Assembly: GCA_002381865.1 (NCBI GenBank)
Contig: DFYO01000055.1
Location: 1-64,000 of the forward strand
Reading direction: 5' to 3'
DNA length: 64,000 nucleotides
Source: Clostridiales bacterium UBA4080
GTDB taxonomy: Bacteria; Bacillota; Clostridia; Lachnospirales; Vallitaleaceae
A program made the translations under genes and the position numbers. Under the pieces are notes generated by a model, which searched no databases, had not been told where the DNA came from, and was given only the letters and a program-made list of their open reading frames with translations. This document shows, piece by piece, positions 32,068 to 42,351 of this stretch (position 1 is the first letter of the stretch; each line of letters begins with the position of its first letter).

Positions 32068-34038
32068 CTATTGTATTCGTTTAAACTTCTTTTCAAGCTC
32101 ATATCTTGTCATGGATACTATTGTAGGTCTTCCATGTGGACAATTATATGGGTTTTCTAAATCTAGTAAATCCTCTATTAACCTGTAGCACTCTTGCATT
32201 GTAAGCTTGTCGTGAGCCTTTACCGCAGCTTTACATGCCAATGTGGCAATATCATCTAATAATATATCAAATCTATCCTCTTTGTATTCCTCAGCAAGCC
32301 TGTCAATTATATCTAGAAATTGCTTTTCTTTTAAAGGCTTTTCAAAAATAAAAGGCACTTCTCTGATTGCTATAGCATCCTTACCAAATTCCTCAATATC
32401 AAATCCCAGCATACGAAAAATACTTTTATGCTCAAAAAATCGGTTTTTTTCAGCTAAAGATAAGTTGACAATAATTGGTTGCAAAAGCTGTTGTGAATAA
32501 ATCTGATTGTCCTTAACTGCTGTAAGAATTTTTTCATATAATACTCTTTCGTGAGCTGCGTGCTGGTCAATAATATATAGCTTTTCTTTAAACTCAACTA
32601 TCCAATATGTGTCAAACAGCTGTCCAATAATTTTATGATTTTTAAGCTGTTCTCTATTTAAAAAAGCTTCATTATTATAGCTTATCTGTTCGCCTTTATA
32701 GCTCGTCTGTTCGTTGTTATAGCTCGTCGCAACTGCTTCTTTATTGTCAGATAATTCTTCATCTGGATCTTGTGTCTTATATTCTTGATATATTTGTTCT
32801 TGATTTTTGTTTTCTTGAATTATCCGTTCTTGAGCTTTAATTTCTTGATTTGTAATAGCTTGTTCTTTATTTTCCTTAACTATACCTGTAATACTATCTT
32901 TGTCTCTACTTAAAAAACTATTAGTTTTATAGCTCTCGGAGTTTTTATTGGTTATTCTGTTATATTCAAAAGGCTCCGGTATATGGTTTTTATATAAAGG
33001 AATATCATCTGCTTTCTTTTTTTCAATAGATATTTCTGGTATTAATTGAGATTGCATAATAGCATTGCTAATTGCTTCTAGTACTCTTTGATATACAATT
33101 GTCTCATTATTAAACCGAACCTCCATTTTTGTAGGATGTACATTTACATCTACAGCTTCTAAATCAATAATAATATTAATTACAGTAAACGGATATTGAT
33201 GTACTGTCAACTTTGATTTATATGCATCTTCAATTGCTTTTTGTATTACCTTGCTTTTTACATATCTTCCATTTATATAGTAATTTTCATAGGCTCTATT
33301 TGACCTGCTAATTGCAGTCTTGCCAATAAACCCCTTCACCTTCAATTCCTGATTGTTATAATCAACCTCAATTAAATTATTAGTTATATCTTTTCCATAC
33401 ACTGAAAAAACACAGTCTTTAAGACTATTATTTCCTGTAGTATATAACTTTGTTTGTCCGTTATTTGTAAATTTAAAGGAAATGTGAGGATTGCCAATTG
33501 CAAGTCTGTTTATAAGCTCGCCGATATTGCCTGACTCTGCCATTTGAGATTTTAAGAATTTTTTTCTAACTGGTGTATTAAAAAAAATATTCTCTACAAT
33601 CATTGTTGTTCCTTCAGGGCATCCAATTTCTTGAAAGGATTTCTCTATACCCCCTTCAACAACATATCTTACTCCCGTAAGACTGTCCTTTGTTTTTGTA
33701 ATCAATTGCATTTGAGATACCGAAGCAATACTTGCAAGCGCTTCCCCTCTGAAGCCTAATGAATTTATTTTGTGCAAGTCATCTACGCTTTCTATTTTAC
33801 TGGTGGAATGTCTTACAAATGCACTTCTTACATCGGATTCATCTATTCCTTTTCCGTTATCAGTAATCCTGATTAAGGATATGCCTCCGTCCTTAATATC
33901 AATAGTAATTGCATCTGAATTAGCATCAATTGAATTTTCAACAAGCTCTTTTACAATAGATGCAGGTCTTTCAACAACCTCTCCTGCCGCAATTTTATTA
34001 ATTGTGTTTTGATCTAATAGTCTAATGTGCTGTGCCAT
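32068..34038 (-). CDS. mutL: DNA mismatch repair protein MutL
   Basis: A 656-residue MutL. The N-terminal GHKL ATPase shows NKIAAGEVVERPASIVKELV, ENSIDANSD, DNGKGIDESD and LGFRGEALASI. The C-terminal domain has the endonuclease metal motif DQHAAHERVLYE and the CPHGRP zinc-site motif, so it is a nicking MutL, as in bacteria lacking MutH. Between them (about residues 345-465) is a Gln/Glu/Lys-rich linker with imperfect short repeats (QEYKTQ, SYNNEQTSYKGEQISYNNEA). It starts 1 bp after the mutS stop. Confidence 0.96.
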   Translation of the reverse strand: MAQHIRLLDQNTINKIAAGEVVERPASIVKELVENSIDANSDAITIDIKDGGISLIRITDNGKGIDESDVRSAFVRHSTSKIESVDDLHKINSLGFRGEALASIASVSQMQLITKTKDSLTGVRYVVEGGIEKSFQEIGCPEGTTMIVENIFFNTPVRKKFLKSQMAESGNIGELINRLAIGNPHISFKFTNNGQTKLYTTGNNSLKDCVFSVYGKDITNNLIEVDYNNQELKVKGFIGKTAISRSNRAYENYYINGRYVKSKVIQKAIEDAYKSKLTVHQYPFTVINIIIDLEAVDVNVHPTKMEVRFNNETIVYQRVLEAISNAIMQSQLIPEISIEKKKADDIPLYKNHIPEPFEYNRITNKNSESYKTNSFLSRDKDSITGIVKENKEQAITNQEIKAQERIIQENKNQEQIYQEYKTQDPDEELSDNKEAVATSYNNEQTSYKGEQISYNNEAFLNREQLKNHKIIGQLFDTYWIVEFKEKLYIIDQHAAHERVLYEKILTAVKDNQIYSQQLLQPIIVNLSLAEKNRFFEHKSIFRMLGFDIEEFGKDAIAIREVPFIFEKPLKEKQFLDIIDRLAEEYKEDRFDILLDDIATLACKAAVKAHDKLTMQECYRLIEDLLDLENPYNCPHGRPTIVSMTRYELEKKFKRIQ

Positions 34039-34039
34039 A

Positions 34040-36646
34040 TTATAACCTCTTTGCCTTGTCTTGAAGGTTTTTAAGTGTTATCAGCGCCTGATAAGGCGTA
34101 ACATTATTAATATCTATTTGCTTAAGCTCATCTATAACCAAGTAATTATCACTATCAAAAAGAGTAATCTGTTTGTCCTGTTTTTCTTCTGGCAATTCAA
34201 TTTTTTCATGTCTGACAACAATATCTGCTTCAGATAATTCCTTTAAAATCATATTTGCTCTATCCAAAACTGCTTCTGGAACACCAGCTAATCTAGCTAC
34301 TTGAATGCCATAGCTTTTATCTGCTCCACCAGGAATAATTTTTCTTAGGAAAATAATATCATCGCCTTTTTCCTTTACAGAAATGCAATAATTTACTACT
34401 CCATCTATTTTTCCTTCTAATTCTGTTAGTTCATGATAATGGGTTGCAAAAAGGGTTTTTGCTCCTATTTTATTACTATTTGAAATATATTCAACAACTG
34501 CCCAGGCAATACTTAATCCGTCAAAGGTACTTGTACCCCTTCCAATTTCATCTAATATTATCAAGCTGTTTCTTGTTGCATTTCTTAAAATATTTGCAAC
34601 CTCAGTCATTTCAACCATGAAGGTACTTTGGCCGCTTGCTAAATCATCAGAAGCACCTACTCTGGTAAATATCCTGTCAACAATTGCAATTTCTGCATGT
34701 GACGCAGGTACAAAGCTACCTATTTGAGCCATAAGGACAATTAATGCTACCTGTCTCATGTATGTTGACTTACCTGCCATATTGGGTCCGGTTAAAATAG
34801 AAAACCTGTGTGTATCATCATCTAACAGGGAATCATTTGCTACAAACATATTGTTTTCCATCATTTTCTCAATAACAGGATGTCTTCCATCTTTAATAAA
34901 AATTGTTTGTCCTTCACTAATTAAAGGCTTAGAATAGTTTTGTCTAGCCGACACCTCCGCAAGTGAAGCAAATGCATCTATTGTTGAAATAAGGACTGCT
35001 GATTTTTTAATTCTTTCAACCTGTTCAGCCAATTTATCTCTAATCTCTGTAAAAATTTCATATTCTAGAGCAACTACCTTTTCTTCAGCTCCGAGTATTA
35101 TATTTTCCATTTCTTTTAGCTCAGGTGTTATATATCTTTCTGCATTAGCCAGCGTTTGTTTTCTTGTGTATCTATCCGTTGGAACATATTGAATATATGA
35201 TTTTGTTACCTCAATATAGTACCCAAAAACTTTATTGTAATTTACTTTGAGATTTTTAATTCCCGTAAGCTCTCTTTCCTTTGATTCAAGTGCAAGAAGC
35301 CAGTTTTTACCCTCAAGACTTGCTTTTCTAAATATATCAACATCATTATTATAACCATCCTTGATGATATTACCTTCCTTGATAGAAATAGGTCCCTCTT
35401 CAATAATTGAAGCTTCAATTAAATTATACAAATCCGTTAGCTCATCCAAATTATGTTCAATTGATTTCAATAAAGCTGCATTAAATGCTTTGATAAGCTC
35501 TTTAATTGGAGAAATCATTCCAATTGACTGTTTAAATGCAATCAAATCCCTGCAATTTGCAGTTTGACAGCTAATCTTGCTCATTAGCCTTTCTAAATCA
35601 TAAATTGGATTTAACAGTTCTCTTAATTCTGCCCTTAATATCTGATTATTAAGCAAATCCTCTACTGCATCCTGTCTTTTGATTATATCTGCTTTGTTCT
35701 TTAATGGTTTTTCTAAAAAGCTTCTTAGCATTCTTGCTCCCATTGCTGTTTTTGTTTTGTCCAGCACCCAAAGCAAAGAACCTTTTTTTTCTTTTTCTCT
35801 CATAGTTTCTACTATTTCTAAATTTCTTCTTGTAGAAAGATCTAAAATAGCATAATTTTCAGCATCATAATAAACAATATTAGTAATATGCTTAACACTT
35901 GATTTTTGAGTTTCAAAAACATATTCCAATAATGCGCCCGATGCAATGATAGGTGCTTTAAATCCGGCAAGACCAAGGCTCTCAATGCTTCCCATTTTAA
36001 AATGTGTTTTAAGTGTATCTATGCATCTTTTTTCTTCAAAGCTCCAGCTATCTCTTTTTCCAATATATACCGTAATTCTATTTTTTATATTATCTATTAA
36101 TTCGATATGCTCTTGCATACTATCATCATAAATAATTTCACTGGGTGCTGTTTTAGTAACCTCATCTATCAATTTTACAGTGTCGTTTAATTGTGTAGTT
36201 TGAAAATCCCCAGTAGTAATATCAATATATGCAATTCCAAAAATACCATTAGCTTGATGAATGGCCATCAGATAATTATTCTTTGTTGCATCAAGCGACT
36301 GCATATTAAGATTTGTCCCAGGAGTCACAATTCTGACAACATCTCGTTTAACAATCCCCTTAGCATCTTTGGGATCTTCTATCTGTTCACAAATTGCTAC
36401 CTTGTAGCCCTCTGTAATCAGCTTATTAATATAATTCTCTGCAGCATGATGTGGAACTCCGCACATTGGAGCTCTTTCAGCTTGTCCGCAATCTCTTCCT
36501 GTAAGAGTTATTTCTAATACTTTTGAGGCAAGCAGTGCATCCTCAAAAAACATTTCGTAAAAATCTCCTAATCTATAGAATAAAATACAGTCCTTGTATT
36601 GCTGTTTAAGTTCATAATATTGTTGCATCATTGGTGTTAAAGCCAT
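34040..36646 (-). CDS. mutS: DNA mismatch repair protein MutS
   Basis: An 868-residue MutS1 that recognises mismatches. The N-terminal mismatch-binding motif is LFYRLGDFYEMFFEDA with the Phe-x-Glu wedge equivalent (FYEMF). The ATPase has Walker A TGPNMAGKSTYMRQ, SSDDLASGQSTFMVEM-like signature (GASDDLASGQSTFMVEM) and Walker B LIILDEIGRGTSTFDG. Full family length. It is followed directly by mutL, and a 27-bp gap separates it from miaB. Confidence 0.97.
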   Translation of the reverse strand: MALTPMMQQYYELKQQYKDCILFYRLGDFYEMFFEDALLASKVLEITLTGRDCGQAERAPMCGVPHHAAENYINKLITEGYKVAICEQIEDPKDAKGIVKRDVVRIVTPGTNLNMQSLDATKNNYLMAIHQANGIFGIAYIDITTGDFQTTQLNDTVKLIDEVTKTAPSEIIYDDSMQEHIELIDNIKNRITVYIGKRDSWSFEEKRCIDTLKTHFKMGSIESLGLAGFKAPIIASGALLEYVFETQKSSVKHITNIVYYDAENYAILDLSTRRNLEIVETMREKEKKGSLLWVLDKTKTAMGARMLRSFLEKPLKNKADIIKRQDAVEDLLNNQILRAELRELLNPIYDLERLMSKISCQTANCRDLIAFKQSIGMISPIKELIKAFNAALLKSIEHNLDELTDLYNLIEASIIEEGPISIKEGNIIKDGYNNDVDIFRKASLEGKNWLLALESKERELTGIKNLKVNYNKVFGYYIEVTKSYIQYVPTDRYTRKQTLANAERYITPELKEMENIILGAEEKVVALEYEIFTEIRDKLAEQVERIKKSAVLISTIDAFASLAEVSARQNYSKPLISEGQTIFIKDGRHPVIEKMMENNMFVANDSLLDDDTHRFSILTGPNMAGKSTYMRQVALIVLMAQIGSFVPASHAEIAIVDRIFTRVGASDDLASGQSTFMVEMTEVANILRNATRNSLIILDEIGRGTSTFDGLSIAWAVVEYISNSNKIGAKTLFATHYHELTELEGKIDGVVNYCISVKEKGDDIIFLRKIIPGGADKSYGIQVARLAGVPEAVLDRANMILKELSEADIVVRHEKIELPEEKQDKQITLFDSDNYLVIDELKQIDINNVTPYQALITLKNLQDKAKRL

Positions 36647-36673
36647 AATTATACCTCTTTGTGCTGAGTGTTG

Positions 36674-38080
36674 TTATTCAACTATTTCTCCTGTCAGATA
36701 AAAGGATTTTGCTCCAGTAATTTTTATATCTATAAGCCTGCCTATTAGCTCGCTATTTCCTTTAATATGAACCAGATGATTATTAGAAAGTCTTCCGCTT
36801 ACTAATTCAGCGTTCTGGCTGTTTTTTTCTTCTACTAGAACCTGATAAGTTTTACCTACATGTTCAATGCTTTTTTCATAGCTTATTTGATTAACCTGTT
36901 CAAGTAATCGGTTAAATCTTTCTTTTGCAATTTTTTCATCAACTTGATTTTCCATTGTAGCTGCCGGAGTACCTGTTCTCTTTGAATAAACAAAAGTGTA
37001 CGCAAAATCATATCTGATTTGACTAACTATATCCAGCGTATCTAAAAAGTCCTCTTCTGTCTCTCCTGGAAAGCCTATAATAATATCAGTGCTAAGTGCA
37101 ATACCCGGACATTCTTTTTTTATCTTATTAGCGAGCTCAATGTATTGCTCTTTTGTATATTTTCTGTTCATTGCCTTAAGCACCTTTGAGCTTCCTGACT
37201 GAAAAGGCAAATGAAGATGATTACATATTTTTTTTGATTTGCTCATAGTTGCAATTAGCTCATCTGATAAGTCCTTTGGATGTGAGGTCATAAAGCGAAT
37301 TCTTTCAATGCCTTCAACCTCCTCAATCATTTCAAGTAGCTCTGCAAAGCTGGTTTCTTCCTCCAAACCAACGCCATAGCTATTAACATTTTGTCCCAGT
37401 AGCATTATTTCTAATACACCTTCTTTTGCTAAGGCTCTGATTTCATGCATAATATCTTCTGGTTTTCTGCTTCTTTCTCTTCCTCTGACATAAGGGACAA
37501 TACAATATGAGCAATAATTATTACAGCCATAGGTTATATTAACACTTGCTTTAAATGGATTGTTTCTGATACTTGGTAAATCCTCAACAATATCCTTATG
37601 CTCTGTCCATATATCAAAAATAGTTCTTCTGGAATCCATTCTGTTTTCGATAAGCTCCGCAAGCTTGTACAAATTATGTGTTCCAAAGACTATATCAACA
37701 TGTCTGTATGATTTTTTTATTTTTTCAACCACTGTTTCCTGCTGCATCATACAGCCACAAACAGCTATCATTAAATTGGGATTTTTTCTTTTAACTGCCT
37801 TCAAAAACCCTATCCTTCCATAAACCTTAAGTTCAGCATTTTCTCTAACACAGCAGGTATTATATATCACAAAATCCGCATTTTTTTCCTCTTTTGCATG
37901 AGTATATCCGATTTTTTCTAATATACCTTTAAGCTTTTCAGAATCTCTTACATTCATCTGACATCCAAAGGTAGTAATATAGTAAGTCAGCTTTTTGCTT
38001 TCAAGCCTTTTTCTTAATCTTTCTATTATTGAATTTTGAATATCGGCTTGTTCTTGAGTTATTTCAACTTCGTTTTTCAT
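36674..38080 (-). CDS. miaB: tRNA methylthiotransferase MiaB
   Basis: A 468-residue radical-SAM enzyme that adds a methylthio group to i6A37 in tRNA. The N-terminal cluster uses Cys in YITTFGCQMNVRDSEK, NTCCVRENAE and AVCGCMMQQE. The radical-SAM site is CNNYCSYCIVPYVRGRERSR (CxxxCxxC). A TRAM domain ends the protein (VLVEEKNSQNAELVSGRLSN). The ATG itself has no good ribosome site; a six-codon frame just upstream does. A TATAAT occurs near the thiN stop, but its -35 is weak. Confidence 0.96.
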   Translation of the reverse strand: MKNEVEITQEQADIQNSIIERLRKRLESKKLTYYITTFGCQMNVRDSEKLKGILEKIGYTHAKEEKNADFVIYNTCCVRENAELKVYGRIGFLKAVKRKNPNLMIAVCGCMMQQETVVEKIKKSYRHVDIVFGTHNLYKLAELIENRMDSRRTIFDIWTEHKDIVEDLPSIRNNPFKASVNITYGCNNYCSYCIVPYVRGRERSRKPEDIMHEIRALAKEGVLEIMLLGQNVNSYGVGLEEETSFAELLEMIEEVEGIERIRFMTSHPKDLSDELIATMSKSKKICNHLHLPFQSGSSKVLKAMNRKYTKEQYIELANKIKKECPGIALSTDIIIGFPGETEEDFLDTLDIVSQIRYDFAYTFVYSKRTGTPAATMENQVDEKIAKERFNRLLEQVNQISYEKSIEHVGKTYQVLVEEKNSQNAELVSGRLSNNHLVHIKGNSELIGRLIDIKITGAKSFYLTGEIVE

Positions 38081-38081
38081 T

Positions 38082-38102
38082 TTATATACTTAATGCACGC
38101 AT
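38082..38102 (-). CDS. Possible six-codon leader frame before miaB
   Basis: ATG at 38100-38102 follows GAAAGGAAATA, a better ribosome site than miaB has, and encodes MRALSI then TAA. The stop lies 1 bp before the miaB ATG, in a different frame. It could couple translation or be chance. Confidence 0.3.
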   Translation of the reverse strand: MRALSI

Positions 38103-38182
38103 TATTTCCTTTCTATAGATTTGATTATTAATGTTTTATAAAGCAATTTATATCTTTTATTAAAAATTTTAGTATTATAAGG

Positions 38183-38824
38183 TCAGTCTCTTGAATAAAT
38201 AACTGCAATGCATCCGCTTTCAAAGACTATTTCTCCTTGCTTCTGCGAAAGCTCATTACTTATTCCAAAAGAATCTGCTCTTTTCAAGCAGGCCTCATGC
38301 AAGGGATATTTAAAACCCTTTGTAGTTACTCCTTTAGCTTGATCTGACAAGGGAATCAAAGAAATGTACTTAAACTCTTGATTAGCGTATATTTTATGAG
38401 TCCCTGCCTTTTTAATGGTAATAATATTATTGTCATCAATTAAAGTGCATTCAACCCTGTCCATATACTCCTCAAGCAAAAAAATATTTGCAAGAGTATG
38501 GTCAAGTCTTGTTCCTGTAGCTCCAAATATAGTAATTTTTTCAGCTTTGTTTTGAATTGCATAATTAAGTGCAATATGCGTATCTGTCAAATCCTTGTGT
38601 TCTGGATATTTTAAAATTTTTACAGCTTTTTTTTCAAAAGCCTTATATGCTTCAATGCTTATAGAATCAAAATCTCCTATTAACACATCAGGAATAATAT
38701 TATTATTATATAAAATATTTGCACCACTATCCGCGCAAATTAATAAATCCTTTTTATGTTTACCCAATTGTTTTATCAGGCTATCTTCGATAATTTTGCC
38801 ACCACTTATTATAACCGCTTCCAT
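38183..38824 (-). CDS. thiN: Thiamine pyrophosphokinase
   Basis: A 213-residue enzyme that converts thiamine to thiamine diphosphate. The N-terminal catalytic region shows LLICADSGANILYNNNIIPD, VLIGDFDSI and HKDLTDTHIAL; then ITIFGATGTRLDHTLANIFL, all typical of ThiN. The C-terminal part is the beta-rich thiamine-binding domain. It begins 8 bp after rpe, a very common order after rsgA-rpe in Firmicutes. Confidence 0.95.
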   Translation of the reverse strand: MEAVIISGGKIIEDSLIKQLGKHKKDLLICADSGANILYNNNIIPDVLIGDFDSISIEAYKAFEKKAVKILKYPEHKDLTDTHIALNYAIQNKAEKITIFGATGTRLDHTLANIFLLEEYMDRVECTLIDDNNIITIKKAGTHKIYANQEFKYISLIPLSDQAKGVTTKGFKYPLHEACLKRADSFGISNELSQKQGEIVFESGCIAVIYSRD

Positions 38825-38832
38825 ACTATCTC

Positions 38833-39480
38833 CTAGAATTTTTTGAATTCTTGAATTGTTTTTTTAATATCCTTGGAATTAAAAACTGCTGAACCTGCAA
38901 CAATAACATCTGCTCCTGCTGCAACAACCTTTGATACATTTTCAAGTGTAATTCCGCCATCAACCTGAATCAAACAGCTTGGATTTTTTTCTATAATAAT
39001 TTTTTTCATTTCTTTGATTTTATCAGTTGAATGTTCAATAAAACTCTGTCCTCCAAAGCCCGGATTTACAGACATTATCAAAACCATATCCAAAAGCTCT
39101 ATTATCGGCTCCAAGAAACTACACGGAGTTGCCGGATTAATTGAAACACCAACCTTTATATTTTTTTCTTTGATATAAGTAACTAATCTATGCAGATGCT
39201 TTGCTCCCTCATAGTGTACTGTAATTATATCTGCACCTGCAGCAATAAAATCATCAATAAATCTTATCGGTTCCTCTATCATTAAGTGAACATCAAAGCA
39301 TTTGTCTGTACATTTTCTTACTGCTTTAACAACTGGTGCACCAAAAGTAATATTGGGTACAAACGCCCCATCCATTACATCTATGTGTATCCAATCACAG
39401 CCATATTTTGAAATTAGTTCTATCTCTTCTCCAAGCTTAGAAAAATCTGCAGAAAGAATTGATGGTGCTAGTTTAATCAT
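38833..39480 (-). CDS. rpe: Ribulose-phosphate 3-epimerase
   Basis: A 215-residue TIM-barrel enzyme that interconverts ribulose 5-phosphate and xylulose 5-phosphate. Motifs: KLAPSILSADFSKLGEEI, WIHIDVMDGAFVPNITFG, DVHLMIEEP, ITVHYEGAKH, LIMSVNPGFGGQSF, IQVDGGIT and VIVAGSAVF. The metal ligands His and Asp in these strands are present. It starts 1 bp after the rsgA stop. Confidence 0.97.
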   Translation of the reverse strand: MIKLAPSILSADFSKLGEEIELISKYGCDWIHIDVMDGAFVPNITFGAPVVKAVRKCTDKCFDVHLMIEEPIRFIDDFIAAGADIITVHYEGAKHLHRLVTYIKEKNIKVGVSINPATPCSFLEPIIELLDMVLIMSVNPGFGGQSFIEHSTDKIKEMKKIIIEKNPSCLIQVDGGITLENVSKVVAAGADVIVAGSAVFNSKDIKKTIQEFKKF

Positions 39481-39481
39481 T

Positions 39482-40363
39482 TTACCATCTCCTTAGGTTT
39501 TTTAATTCATCATATATAATACAATAATTGTCATATCTTGATTGAGCAATGTTATTATTATCAATAGCTCTTTTTACTGCACAGTCAGGCTCATTAATAT
39601 GGTTGCAGCTTAAAAACCTGCATTCATTGCTATATTCAGAGAACTCAACAAAGAATTTTTTCAAATCACTTTCTGTAATATCTTCAATATATAAAGAGCT
39701 AAAGCCTGGAGTGTCAACAACATAGCTTGTTTCATCATAGCAAATAAGCTGAGCATGTCTTGTAGTATGCTTTCCTCTCTGTGATTTTTGACTGATTTCG
39801 CCCGTTTCCATAGTTACTTCATCCTGCATAGTATTTAATATTGAAGATTTACCAACCCCAGAGGGCCCTGCAAATACAGTTGTCTTTCCAGCTAAGGCAG
39901 CAGACAGCGCTTTTAAACCAGCCCCGTTTTCAGTACTGGTAAGATATACTTCATATCCAATATTCTCATATACCATTTTCATTTTTTCGATTTCTTCAAA
40001 TGGCAAGGTGTCTATCTTATTAAAGCAAATTGATATTGGTATGTTTTCTTTTTCAATAAGAATTATAAATCGATCTAATAGGTTAAGATTGGGTTTAGGA
40101 CTTGATACTGAAAACACAATCATTACCTGCTCTATGTTGGCTACTGTTGGTCTTATCAGTTGGTTTTTTCTATTTAAAATGTCGATTATATTACCTTTAA
40201 AGGCTTGATTTTGAAGAATGTCAATTGTAACATTATCTCCTATTAAGGGCTTAATATTCTGTTTTCTTAGCAGTCCTCTAGCTTTGCATTCATATACACC
40301 TTTATTTGGCACGTGAACATAGTAAAAGCCTGCAATTCCCTTAATAATCTTTCCTGTCATCAA
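39482..40363 (-). CDS. rsgA: Ribosome small-subunit-dependent GTPase RsgA
   Basis: A 293-residue circularly permuted GTPase that assists late 30S maturation. After the OB-fold domain come G4 CFNKIDTLPFEE, G1 AGPSGVGKSSILN and G3 VVDTPGFSSL, in permuted order. The zinc-binding tail CRFLSCNHINEPDCAVKRA is complete. Its start overlaps the prkC stop by 4 bp, the usual arrangement with prkC in this lineage. Confidence 0.97.
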   Translation of the reverse strand: MMTGKIIKGIAGFYYVHVPNKGVYECKARGLLRKQNIKPLIGDNVTIDILQNQAFKGNIIDILNRKNQLIRPTVANIEQVMIVFSVSSPKPNLNLLDRFIILIEKENIPISICFNKIDTLPFEEIEKMKMVYENIGYEVYLTSTENGAGLKALSAALAGKTTVFAGPSGVGKSSILNTMQDEVTMETGEISQKSQRGKHTTRHAQLICYDETSYVVDTPGFSSLYIEDITESDLKKFFVEFSEYSNECRFLSCNHINEPDCAVKRAIDNNNIAQSRYDNYCIIYDELKNLRRW

Positions 40364-42351
40364 TTGCCCTCCTCACTAAATATTATAGTATTTGAAAATT
40401 CCTTGCTACCATTAAAGTAAACATCAACAACTCCTTTTCCTGTTCCATCTACGTTAACATATACAGGGAAATCACTTTTTTGAACATTGTCAGCATATAC
40501 TAGTGTTCCTTTTTGGTTTGGTAGTGTAAGATATACTTCTAATAGTCCGCTGCTTAACTCATTAGGCATTAAATCGTTAATAATCACTTGTTTTCTGACA
40601 GTCGCAGCTCCTTTACTTACAACTAAATTAACAGCACTTCCTTCTTCAACCTCAGTTCCAGAGGGAATACTAGATGAAATAATCTGACCTTTTTTTACAA
40701 CATCATTACTAGTATAGCTAATATTGCCTATCTTTAAATTCTTACTTTTTATCAAGGTAATTCCCTGTTCTTCAGAAATCAAGGTAACGTCAGGCATAGT
40801 AACCATTGCTTTTTCTTTTCCCTGGCTTACAAATATTGTAATTTCTTCACCCTTTGCTAAAAGCTCATCAGCTTCTGGCTGTTGCTTAATTACAACACCT
40901 AAATCAACCTTATCGTTGTATTCCATAACCCTATTAGCTTTAAAACCAGAATCTCTAATTATTTTTTCAGCCTCATCAAATGTCATATCTACTATATCAG
41001 GAACTTTTTTTGCATCTTTTCCTTTGCTGATAGTTAGCTCAACTACTGTATCCTTAATCAGCTTTTCTTCAATTTTTCCTTTTATGGATTGATTAATAAT
41101 ATAATCCTTATCCTGTTCGGTTGAGAATTGATATTCTCCCTCTTTCCAGTCTATACCGGCATTCTCAAGAGTTTTTTTTGCATCTTCAAAGGATTTGCCT
41201 ATTACATTTGGGATTTCTATTTCCTTAGCTTCTCCAGGATGTCCCATATTCCAGATTGCATAAGAAACTCCAAAAATAATTGCAACCAATAAGAAAGCGC
41301 TAAAAACACCAAGAGCCATAACCATTCTGCTCTTCTTTTTGTCTTCATTATTTTCTTTTTTATACCTAGGTATAGGTCTTTTTTCTGTTTCTGGTATATC
41401 TTCAGCTACACTCTCATTCTTATCCTGTGCATCTATTGCTTTTCTTAATCCCTCAAATTCAGAGCTTGATATAATCATGGTTGGAGAATCGTCTTCAAAT
41501 TGATTAATTTTTACAAATTCTTCACTTGGAAAATCCAATGCTTTTTTCAAATCAGCTATAAGCTCAGCTGCTGACTGATATCTGACTTCTGGTTTTTTCT
41601 GTGTGCATTTTAAAATTATCTGCTCTAAGGATTTATTAATATCAGGATTTAATTCACTTGGAACTGGAAATTTATCTTGAATATGCTTTAAAGCAACCGA
41701 AACAGCTGATTCAGCTTTGTATGGAAGCTCTCCAGTTACCATTTCAAACAAGGTAATTCCTAATGAATATATATCGCTTTTTTCATCACAATATCCTCCA
41801 CGTGCTTGTTCTGGTGCAATATAATGTACTGATCCAGTAGTTTCATCTGTTACTGTAATAGTTTTTTCACTTGCAATTCTAGCAATTCCAAAATCAGCAA
41901 CCTTTATTTTGCCATCATTTGTAGCAATTATGTTTTGAGGCTTAATATCTCTGTGTATAATATGATTGGAATGAGCATGTTCTAATGCCGAGGCAATGCT
42001 AAGAGCAATATTTAAGGCTTCTTTATCTTGAATAATTCCTGCTTCCTTGATTACCTGTTTTAGGGTTTTTCCCTCTAAATACTCCATTACAATGAAATGT
42101 ATTCTGTTTTCATTGCCAACATCATAGATGTTTACAATATTAGCATGAGAAAGACTTGCCGCTGATTGTGCCTCTGCTTTAAATCTTCTAACAAAAGCAT
42201 CATCAAGACAATATTCATCTTTTAAAATTTTGATAGCTACAAATCTATTAAGCTTAATACATTTTGCCTTATAAACCTCAGACATTCCTCCGGTGCCGAT
42301 TTTCTCGATTATTTCATATCTGTCATTAATTAGCATCCCTGTTTTAATCAT
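40360..42351 (-). CDS. prkC: PASTA-domain serine/threonine kinase PrkC
   Basis: A 663-residue membrane kinase that responds to muropeptides or lipid II and regulates growth and wall metabolism. The kinase domain has IGTGGMSEVYKAK, Lys41, HRDIKPQN (catalytic Asp135) and DFG (153-155). A membrane helix (MALGVFSAFLLVAIIFGVSY) near residue 350 is followed by three PASTA repeats (EIPNVIGKSFEDAKKTLENA, KKVPDIVDMTFDEAEKII, MPDVTLISEEQGITLIKS) and a C-terminal beta-rich extension of about 80 residues. It overlaps prpC by 4 bp, so kinase and phosphatase are coupled. Confidence 0.97.
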   Translation of the reverse strand: MIKTGMLINDRYEIIEKIGTGGMSEVYKAKCIKLNRFVAIKILKDEYCLDDAFVRRFKAEAQSAASLSHANIVNIYDVGNENRIHFIVMEYLEGKTLKQVIKEAGIIQDKEALNIALSIASALEHAHSNHIIHRDIKPQNIIATNDGKIKVADFGIARIASEKTITVTDETTGSVHYIAPEQARGGYCDEKSDIYSLGITLFEMVTGELPYKAESAVSVALKHIQDKFPVPSELNPDINKSLEQIILKCTQKKPEVRYQSAAELIADLKKALDFPSEEFVKINQFEDDSPTMIISSSEFEGLRKAIDAQDKNESVAEDIPETEKRPIPRYKKENNEDKKKSRMVMALGVFSAFLLVAIIFGVSYAIWNMGHPGEAKEIEIPNVIGKSFEDAKKTLENAGIDWKEGEYQFSTEQDKDYIINQSIKGKIEEKLIKDTVVELTISKGKDAKKVPDIVDMTFDEAEKIIRDSGFKANRVMEYNDKVDLGVVIKQQPEADELLAKGEEITIFVSQGKEKAMVTMPDVTLISEEQGITLIKSKNLKIGNISYTSNDVVKKGQIISSSIPSGTEVEEGSAVNLVVSKGAATVRKQVIINDLMPNELSSGLLEVYLTLPNQKGTLVYADNVQKSDFPVYVNVDGTGKGVVDVYFNGSKEFSNTIIFSEEGN

